From assembly GCA_937958995.1 (NCBI GenBank), contig CALGAP010000009.1:62001-126000 (forward strand): a DNA stretch of 64,000 nucleotides. Direction: 5' to 3'. The notes under the pieces were generated by a model that worked only from the letters and a program-made list of their open reading frames with translations, was not told the DNA's origin and did not search any database. This stretch comes from an uncultured Chitinophagaceae bacterium. GTDB taxonomy: Bacteria > Bacteroidota > Bacteroidia > Chitinophagales > Chitinophagaceae. Of the stretch, positions 58,561-64,000 are shown piece after piece. The translations under genes were made by a program, and so were the position numbers. How positions within the stretch are numbered: position 1 is the stretch's first letter; each line of letters opens with the position of its first letter.

Positions 58561-59886
58561 ATGGGAATACTCAAAGAACGGTTCAGAGAAGTATCGCAAG
58601 CCGCTGCCGCTGAGATTAAAGAGTTATTAAAGCAACACGGAGATAAGAAAATCGGAGAAGTAACCCTGGCGCAGGTGTACCAGGGTATGCGTGGCATTAC
58701 CGGTTTGGTGACTGAGACTTCGCTGCTCGACGCACAGGAAGGCATTCGCTTCCGTGAGTATTCGATACCGGAATTGCGTAAGAAATTACCCAAGATAAAG
58801 GGCGGCACCGAGCCTTTGCCTGAAGGACTTTTTTACCTGATGCTGATAGGCGAGTTGCCCACCGATGAAGACGTGGCCCATATCACCTCGGTATGGATGC
58901 GCCGCTCGCATGTGCCCAATCATGTTTTTGCTGCTATCGATGCGCTGCCTCTCACCGCACACCCGATGACCATGTTTGTTACCGGCGTGATGGCGCTGCA
59001 GACAGAAAGCCATTTTGCTAAAGCCTATGCGCGCGGTATCAGTAAAAAAGATTACTGGGAGTACGTATTTGATGATGCCATGGACCTGCTGGCTCGCATA
59101 CCGCGCATAGCCGCTTACGTGTACAGGCGCAAGTATAAAAACAACGAACATATCAATCCCAACGGCCTGCTCGACTGGGCGGGCAACTTTGCACACATGC
59201 TGGGTTATGAGGATGATAAGTTCAAGAAGCTGATGCGCCTTTATATGACCATACATGCCGACCATGAAGGCGGTAATGTGTCGGCACACACCACTCACCT
59301 GGTAGGTTCTGCCCTGAGCGATCCTTACCTGAGCTATGCTGCCGGTATGAATGGCCTGGCCGGACCGCTGCATGGCCTTGCCAACCAGGAAGTGATCAAA
59401 TGGATCTTCGAAATGCAGGAGCATCTCAAGACCGACAATCCCACCAAAGAACAGATAGCCGAATACGTGAAAAAGACTTTGGCTGAGGGTAAGGTGGTGC
59501 CGGGTTATGGTCATGCCGTGCTGCGCAAGACCGACCCCCGCTTCATTGCGCAGATGGAGTTTGGCAAAGAGCACATGCCCGATGATCCGCTGGTTAATAC
59601 TGTCTGGAAAATATACGAGGTAGTACCTCCCATCTTAGCCTCGCTGGGCAAGGTGAAAAACCCCTGGCCGAATGTTGATGCCCACAGCGGTGCTCTCCTC
59701 GTTCACTTCGGCATGAAGGAATACGAATTCTACACCGTTCTCTTTGCGGTAAGCCGCGCCCTTGGTGTGCTGGCCAGTCTCTGCTGGGACCGCGCCCTTT
59801 CTCTGCCCATCGAAAGACCGAAGTCAGTAACGACTGCGTCGGTGAAACGCTGGCTGGAGGGTAAGGATGAGATTTGGGGTGAGTAG
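58561..59886 (+). CDS. gltA: Citrate synthase, eukaryotic type
   Basis: This 441-residue protein resembles mitochondrial rather than E. coli-type citrate synthase. VTETSLLDAQEGIRFREYSI, YMTIHADHEGGNVSAHTTHL (catalytic His), AAGMNGLAGPLHGLANQEVI (second catalytic His), VPGYGHAVLRKTDPR and NVDAHSGALLVHFGMKE (catalytic Asp) are all present. It condenses acetyl-CoA and oxaloacetate in the TCA cycle. This type is common in Bacteroidota. It is followed by a GC-rich repeat-bearing gap of 201 nt. Confidence 0.95.
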   Translation: MGILKERFREVSQAAAAEIKELLKQHGDKKIGEVTLAQVYQGMRGITGLVTETSLLDAQEGIRFREYSIPELRKKLPKIKGGTEPLPEGLFYLMLIGELPTDEDVAHITSVWMRRSHVPNHVFAAIDALPLTAHPMTMFVTGVMALQTESHFAKAYARGISKKDYWEYVFDDAMDLLARIPRIAAYVYRRKYKNNEHINPNGLLDWAGNFAHMLGYEDDKFKKLMRLYMTIHADHEGGNVSAHTTHLVGSALSDPYLSYAAGMNGLAGPLHGLANQEVIKWIFEMQEHLKTDNPTKEQIAEYVKKTLAEGKVVPGYGHAVLRKTDPRFIAQMEFGKEHMPDDPLVNTVWKIYEVVPPILASLGKVKNPWPNVDAHSGALLVHFGMKEYEFYTVLFAVSRALGVLASLCWDRALSLPIERPKSVTTASVKRWLEGKDEIWGE

Positions 59887-59916
59887 GGTTTTGGGCCCGT
59901 GGGGGAATTTTCCTAT

Positions 59917-59946
59917 AGGTGGCCCACCTGTCACCTGGCCGACCTT
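59917..59946. repeat. GGTGGGCCACC-type dispersed repeat, copy 1
   Basis: The minus strand reads GGTCGGCCAGGTGACAGG then TGGGCCACCTA. A diverged version (about 21 of 29 positions) occurs on the minus strand at 62397-62426. Confidence 0.4.
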
Positions 59947-60048
59947 TCTCCGACTTCCCCCGGGAAGTGCATCCGCTTTCTTGCGGTCTGCTTTTTGCAT
60001 CTTTTTTATTGGCTTTCTTAATGATATTATAAACCTATGCCCAATTTG

Positions 60049-60068
60049 ATGTTTAAACATTAATTTTG
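60049..60068 (+). promoter_or_regulatory. 12-bp palindrome adjoining the -7 element of the YceI gene
   Basis: ATGTTTAAACAT (60049-60060) is a perfect palindrome that directly abuts TAATTTTG (60061-60068), a match to TAnnTTTG. An operator occluding the promoter is plausible. Confidence 0.45.
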
Positions 60069-60087
60069 CATTCTAAACTTACTTGTT

Positions 60088-60615
60088 ATGGCAATTTGGA
60101 CACTCGACAACATGCACTCATCAGTGACCTTCAAAGTAAGGCACCTGGTGATTTCCTCGGTTACAGGTCAATTCAAGACTTTTGAAGGTACCGTGGAATC
60201 TGACAAAGACGATTTTACAGATGCGCGCATAAAATTCACGGCCGATATCGACAGCATTGATACCGGCGTGGAGCAACGCGATACGCACCTGAAATCACCT
60301 GACTTTTTCGACGCCGCCAATCATCCCAAGCTGACCTTTGTCTCCACCGGCGTAGAGAAGAAAAACGACGGCGAATACAAGATCAAAGGCGATCTCACTA
60401 TCCGCGGCATCACCAAACCGGCGGTACTGGATGCTGAATTTGGCGGCATTCAGACCGATATGTACGGCCGCACTGTTGCCGGCTTCGAACTCACCGGCAA
60501 AATCGACAGGCAGCAATATGATCTGAAATGGAATGCGGTGACTGAAGCAGGAAGTATTGTGGCTGGCAACGACGTAAAAATTATTATCGCGGCCGAGCTG
60601 ATCAAGCAGGCATAA
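60088..60615 (+). CDS. YceI family protein
   Basis: The 175-residue lipocalin-like protein begins IWTLDNMHSSVTFKVRHLVI, the canonical YceI start, then QFKTFEGTVESDKDDFTDAR, DSIDTGVEQRDTHLKSPDFF and GDLTIRGITKPAVLDAEFGG. YceI proteins bind polyisoprenoid chains. There is no signal peptide, so this copy should be cytoplasmic, unlike E. coli YceI. A strong terminator lies 10 nt after the stop. Confidence 0.93.
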   Translation: MAIWTLDNMHSSVTFKVRHLVISSVTGQFKTFEGTVESDKDDFTDARIKFTADIDSIDTGVEQRDTHLKSPDFFDAANHPKLTFVSTGVEKKNDGEYKIKGDLTIRGITKPAVLDAEFGGIQTDMYGRTVAGFELTGKIDRQQYDLKWNAVTEAGSIVAGNDVKIIIAAELIKQA

Positions 60616-60625
60616 ATTTTTTTCG

Positions 60626-60657
60626 GTAGTCCCGCAGAACACCTGCGGGACTACTTT
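60626..60657 (+). terminator. Intrinsic terminator of the YceI gene
   Basis: GTAGTCCCGCAG (60626-60637), loop AACAC, CTGCGGGACTAC (60643-60654), then TTTATT. Confidence 0.9.
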
Positions 60658-60700
60658 ATTCTCTCTCAAAAACGGATGCGGAACAAGTTGAATATTTCCT

Positions 60701-60708
60701 TACTTTTG
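60701..60708 (+). promoter_or_regulatory. -7 promoter element (TACTTTTG) of tRNA-Ala
   Basis: TACTTTTG lies 19 nt before the first base of the tRNA, leaving a short 5' leader for RNase P. Confidence 0.45.
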
Positions 60709-60727
60709 CCATCCTTAATTGCAAAAC

Positions 60728-60801
<74 letters not shown>

Positions 60802-60808
60802 CATCAGT

Positions 60809-60840
60809 GAACCATCTGGTATGATGGTTCTTTTTTTTTT
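60809..60840 (+). terminator. Intrinsic terminator of tRNA-Ala
   Basis: GAACCATC (60809-60816) pairs with GATGGTTC (60823-60830) and ten T residues follow. Confidence 0.93.
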
Positions 60841-60983
60841 GCCCGTATTAAAATGGTAGTTCACGACTTTGATCGGGCAGACTCACCGGCATGATGAGTG
60901 GTTTCGTAATTGCCCATAGCAATTGTCGCAACCACACCTGTTTACTATACTCCCGGCAATCTACATTTGCTGTAAAAGGCACT

Positions 60984-61820
60984 ATGAAAAGCTGGTCTGC
61001 GCTACTTTTTTGCTGTACTTTAACATGCAGTGTTATGTCGCAAACAACCGGACAATATGCAAGCGTCAATGGACTTCGCATGTACTACGAAGTGCACGGC
61101 GAAGGATTTCCGCTGGTATTGATCCACGGTGGCGGTTCCACTATTGAAACTACTTTCGGAAGAATATTGCCGGAACTTGCCAGGGCGCACAAAGTAATTG
61201 CAGTGGAAATGCAGGCGCATGGCCGCACGCAGGATATCGACCGGCCGCTGAGTTTTGAACAGGACGCAGATGATATTGCTGAATTGTTGCGACAACTGCA
61301 AATCAGCAAGGCAAACATTTTTGGTTTCAGCAACGGCGCCAGCACCACTTTGCAACTGGCCATCAGGCATCCCAGGCTGGTCAACAAAATCATTGTTGCC
61401 TCCACCATGTACAAAAAAGACGGCGCCATACCGGGATTCTGGGATAGAATGGCGGCAGCCAGCTTTGCCGAGATGCCACAGGTTTATAAAGAAGCCTTTT
61501 TGAAAGTCAATGCCGATACGAACGCGCTGTACGCCATGTTCAGCAGGGACGTTTCCCGCATGCAGCATTTTTCCGATATACCAGAAGAACAGATCAGGTC
61601 TATCTCAGCGCCTGCACTCATTCTTTGCGGAGACCAGGATATTGTTCGCCCGGAGCATGCAGTTGAAATGTACCGGCAGTTGCAGCATGCACGGCTGCTC
61701 ATTCTGCCTGGGGGACATGGAGATTATATAGGAGAAATTGCCACGCTGAAACCGGGTGTTACCGATTTTCCTGCTGCCCGGTTGGTGGAATCATTTTTGA
61801 AAGAGACGGCGAACGAGTAA
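60984..61820 (+). CDS. Secreted alpha/beta hydrolase
   Basis: The start at 60984 gives a signal peptide (MKSWSALLFCCTLTCSVMSQ); an upstream in-frame ATG at 60891 lacks support. The 278-residue protein has the oxyanion-hole motif LVLIHGGGST, nucleophile Ser116 in GFSNG, the acid in LILCGDQDIVRPEH and the His in LPGGHGDY. This is a complete catalytic triad of the alpha/beta hydrolase fold (3-oxoadipate enol-lactonase / esterase-like). It is probably periplasmic, and the substrate is unknown. Confidence 0.88.
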   Translation: MKSWSALLFCCTLTCSVMSQTTGQYASVNGLRMYYEVHGEGFPLVLIHGGGSTIETTFGRILPELARAHKVIAVEMQAHGRTQDIDRPLSFEQDADDIAELLRQLQISKANIFGFSNGASTTLQLAIRHPRLVNKIIVASTMYKKDGAIPGFWDRMAAASFAEMPQVYKEAFLKVNADTNALYAMFSRDVSRMQHFSDIPEEQIRSISAPALILCGDQDIVRPEHAVEMYRQLQHARLLILPGGHGDYIGEIATLKPGVTDFPAARLVESFLKETANE

Positions 61821-61836
61821 TGCTGCGTTCGCTATA

Positions 61837-61861
61837 TTCATATTGGCTGCGAGTATGAATA
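61837..61861 (+). repeat. Small hairpin behind the hydrolase gene
   Basis: ATTCATA (61837-61843) pairs with TATGAAT (61855-61861). Outer bases AATGCT/AGCATT could extend it. There is no T-tract. Confidence 0.4.
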
Positions 61862-61936
61862 AAGCGCATACCCGTAGCATTGGAGTTAAGTACCTCGCCC
61901 GGTTAGAAGCGACGTTAGCAGGGGCGTGGCATCGCC

Positions 61937-62239
61937 CTACCTCACAATTCTCAACTTCTTAACCAACGAATCCGCCATATCATCTGCATACACCCCGAAA
62001 GCATTTACCAGTGTTCCCTTCAATCCATCCTTTGAAGAAATTGCATACACAATGCTGCTGTCATCAGGATTGCTCGCGCCCTCAAAACGATAATATTCAT
62101 CAATCACAAAATCGTCGGGGTGCAATTTTATATCCATTTGATTACATTCTATGCAATCAGGTTTCAGGTTAAAGTCGAGGTTATATCCTTTTTTCTTCAA
62201 TCCGTTAATCGCTTCCGAAAGTGTTGTATAAGATTCCAT
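61937..62239 (-). CDS. Conserved small Bacteroidota protein of unknown function
   Basis: This is a 100-residue protein: MESYTTLSEAINGLKKKGYN, then DFNLKPDCIECNQMDIKLHP with a Cys-x2-Cys pair, DDFVIDEYYRFEGASNPDDS and SIVYAISSKDGLKGTLVNAF. Proteins of this pattern are common in Bacteroidota and, as far as I recall, are often labelled phosphoribosylpyrophosphate synthetase, a label the sequence does not support: there is no PRPP-synthetase fold, and the protein is a third of the length. The Cys pair may bind metal or iron but there is no second pair. Function unknown. Confidence 0.8.
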   Translation of the reverse strand: MESYTTLSEAINGLKKKGYNLDFNLKPDCIECNQMDIKLHPDDFVIDEYYRFEGASNPDDSSIVYAISSKDGLKGTLVNAFGVYADDMADSLVKKLRIVR

Positions 62240-62460
62240 ATTGAATAGTTTTTAGCTCCTATATCATTACAGCTCCAAAAAGAAAAAGTTGCAGATCGTT
62301 AATGAAGTTACAGAACCGCGGGCAGGATCGACCTGGTTGAGATCACTACCTGGCACGCGACCTGTTCGTGCCTTTGGCTTTTTTCGGGGCGGGCAAGTCA
62401 CAGGAGGGCCACCCATCACTTGACCGTCCCTGGTCGCGCCTCGTACAGACCCTAAAGTTT

Positions 62461-62487
62461 CCACGCCAGGACGCCAAGGCACAAAGA
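62461..62487. repeat. CGCCAAGGCACAAAGA dispersed repeat, copy 2
   Basis: CGCCAAGGCACAAAGA (62472-62487) is the inverse of 4675-4690 with one mismatch. Here the preceding CCACGCCAGGA replaces the clean inverted repeat. Confidence 0.55.
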
Positions 62488-62662
62488 AGCGGAAACTCGA
62501 TACTCCGCTCCCCCGCACCCTGCACTCGCCACCCGCTACCCGCCACCTTTTCCGCTAACTCGTTTTTGACTATTCGGGCCAGACTCATGACAACTTTCCC
62601 GATTTAGGAACTGCTTATCAAGATAATTTTAAACTTCATGATAATTTTTAAAAAGTAATATC

Positions 62663-62696
62663 AAAAATTTAATTTTTAATTTAAAAATTATATTTT
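62663..62696 (+). promoter_or_regulatory. Overlapping A/T palindromes and -7-like element of the ROK gene
   Basis: AAAAATTTAATTTTT (62663-62677) and AATTTTTAATTTAAAAATT (62671-62689) are both perfect odd palindromes. The second overlaps TATATTTT (62689-62696), one base from TAnnTTTG. This placement fits an autoregulatory operator of a ROK repressor. Confidence 0.5.
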
Positions 62697-62718
62697 CGGA
62701 GTATAAAACCAGGCTAAC

Positions 62719-63933
62719 TTGACCAAATCGGAACGTCAAAGAAGAGAAATTGTCAAACAATTCTACTTCGGGGGTACGCTGTCCTGTTCCGACCTCAGCG
62801 CCCAGACAAAGAAAAGTATTCCCCTTACCGCTAAACTCATCGATGAACTGCTGGCAGCAGGCATAGTGCTCGAAAAAGGATTTGCACCGTCAACAGGCGG
62901 TCGCCGGCCGGTGACTTACTCGCTTAAACCCGACGTGTTATATATTTTGTCGGTGGCGATGGACCAGAAGGTGACGCGGCTGGCCATTATGGACATGCAG
63001 AACCAGTTTGTAACGCCAATCAAGAAAGTGCAGCTGCCACTGCAGAACAATACCCGCGCGCTGGAGCAACTCGTACACGAGATCGACACCTTCATCGCCG
63101 AGTCGAATTTTTCGAAAGAAAGGATCGTGGCCGTGGGTATCGGGATGCCGGGTTTTGTAGACGTGCTGAAAGGAGTGAACTACTCATTCTTATTAGCCGG
63201 TGGAAAGAATATAAGAACCATTATTGCCGAACGTATCGGCATACCGGTATTTATAGATAATGATTCCAGTCTTATCGCCCTGGCAGAGCTACGATTCGGT
63301 GGTGCAAGAGACAAGTCTGATGCCTGTGTTATCAACTTCGGATGGGGTGTGGGTCTCGGACTCATTTTGCAACAACAGTTGTTCAGGGGTCGTAATGGAT
63401 TTGCCGGCGAGTTTAGCCATATACCTCTTTTCCCTAATTCAAAGATTTGCAGTTGCGGAAAGACTGGTTGCCTGGAAACTGAAACATCCTTACTGGTCAT
63501 TCTCGAGAAAGCGCGTGAAGGTCTGCTGCAAGGCAGAACATCTATGCTGCGCCTCGAAGACCTGGACGATGTGGAACTGGCCAATGAACGGCTTTGTCAT
63601 GCGGCACAACGTGGCGACCAGTTTGCGATGGAGCTGTTTTCGGAGACCGCCTACAATATCGGCCGCGGTGTCGCAATTCTCATTCACATTCTCAATCCCG
63701 AAATCGTGCTGCTCAGTGGAAGAGGCTCCACGGCGGGATTTGTGTTGCAGTCGCCCATACAGCGCGCGGTGAATGAGCATTGTATCCCCCGGTTGGCCGC
63801 AGGTACTACTATCGAAATTTCACAGCTCGGACATGATGCGGAGCTCATTGGCGCCGCCTGCCTGGTAATGGAAAATCTCGACAAAGTCTCCATCAAGAAT
63901 GATATCTGGCCTCGAATGAAAACCGCCATCTAA
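62719..63933 (+). CDS. ROK family transcriptional regulator (NagC/XylR type)
   Basis: The 404-residue protein starts with TTG. Residues about 5-65 form a winged helix (RREIVKQFYFGGTLSCSDLS, then AQTKKSIPLTAKLIDELLAA, then a GGRRPVTYSL wing). The ROK sugar-binding fold follows: ILSVAMDQKVTRLAIMDMQ, VGIGMPGFVDVLKG, PVFIDNDSSLIALAELRFGG, GEFSHIPLF and the zinc motif CSCGKTGCLE. The DNDSS in place of DNDAN and the HTH mark it as a regulator and not a kinase. It should respond to a sugar or sugar phosphate. Its target operon probably lies beyond the right edge. Confidence 0.92.
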   Translation: MTKSERQRREIVKQFYFGGTLSCSDLSAQTKKSIPLTAKLIDELLAAGIVLEKGFAPSTGGRRPVTYSLKPDVLYILSVAMDQKVTRLAIMDMQNQFVTPIKKVQLPLQNNTRALEQLVHEIDTFIAESNFSKERIVAVGIGMPGFVDVLKGVNYSFLLAGGKNIRTIIAERIGIPVFIDNDSSLIALAELRFGGARDKSDACVINFGWGVGLGLILQQQLFRGRNGFAGEFSHIPLFPNSKICSCGKTGCLETETSLLVILEKAREGLLQGRTSMLRLEDLDDVELANERLCHAAQRGDQFAMELFSETAYNIGRGVAILIHILNPEIVLLSGRGSTAGFVLQSPIQRAVNEHCIPRLAAGTTIEISQLGHDAELIGAACLVMENLDKVSIKNDIWPRMKTAI

Positions 63934-64000
63934 ACCGGAAGTCATGCTTGCCCTTATCCTTGATATTCACTGGAATTAGTGTAGCCATACAAACCTTATC

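Larger units (their letters stand above)
62240..62718. other. 479-bp intergenic region ahead of the ROK gene
   Basis: No supported gene. The left and central part is GC-rich and carries diverged copies of two dispersed repeats (62397-62426 and 62461-62487). The right 90 nt are extremely A/T-rich and hold the palindromes and the -7-like element of the ROK gene. Confidence 0.6.

Noticed and set aside
58786..59574. Minus-strand frame of 262 codons over citrate synthase
   Set aside because: Antisense of a firmly identified gene, with no domain of its own.

Overview
The window is bacterial chromosome from a member of the Bacteroidota, most likely family Chitinophagaceae. The evidence is a SusC/SusD pair, a T9SS type B gliding-motility C-terminal domain next to a PorP/SprF protein, a T9SS type A sorting domain, eukaryotic-type citrate synthase, PduO, Nif3 with an inserted domain, near-absence of Shine-Dalgarno sequences, and promoter motifs of the form TTTG-N19-21-TAnnTTTG. 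GC content looks close to 50 %. I see no prophage, insertion sequence, CRISPR array, rRNA or plasmid gene. The only RNA gene is tRNA-Ala(GGC).

Layout. 0-4.6 kb is the end of a surface-polysaccharide cluster: O-antigen ligase-like protein cut by the window edge, short TolC-like protein, acyltransferase, multi-pass membrane protein. 4.7-14.2 kb holds a GlcD-type FAD oxidase, a small envelope protein, two LOG-family proteins around a Na+/solute symporter, an O-methyltransferase, a glucosaminidase with LysM repeats, hpt and a vWA lipoprotein-like protein. 14.2-16 kb is grpE-dnaJ. 16.5-20 kb is a damaged SusC/SusD locus in which the end of susC is joined out of frame to the last third of susD. 20-28 kb holds an RlmI-type methyltransferase, an orphan T9SS sorting domain, a truncated peroxiredoxin, a PorP/SprF protein and a giant protein with 15 PKD domains. 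28-39 kb holds a lipoprotein, an M32 carboxypeptidase, a plug-domain surface protein, nif3 with a zinc-ribbon protein, a TPR protein, recN and a small HTH protein. 39-50.4 kb is housekeeping: fabI, two orphan ABC ATPases around pduO, gatC, trpS, a deoxynucleoside kinase, pckA, an M24 aminopeptidase, pssA-purS and rsmI. 50.5-64 kb holds a PepSY-like protein, an M1 peptidase, a NarL-type response regulator flanked by two copies of a palindromic site, rsmG, a GT2 glycosyltransferase, tgt with a degraded zinc site, an LptF/G permease, citrate synthase, YceI, tRNA-Ala, an alpha/beta hydrolase and a ROK regulator.

Most of the content is ordinary housekeeping, so I do not claim a new multi-gene system. 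The best leads are four. First, a 22-23 bp palindromic element occurs on both sides of the response-regulator gene. Second, TAnnTTTG promoter elements sit 4-9 nt in front of start codons in at least eight genes, which predicts leaderless mRNAs. Third, two broken genes and an orphan sorting domain lie within 3 kb (19.3-22 kb). Fourth, there are several structured intergenic elements: a perfect 41-bp hairpin, a 153-bp inverted-repeat element and three dispersed repeat families.
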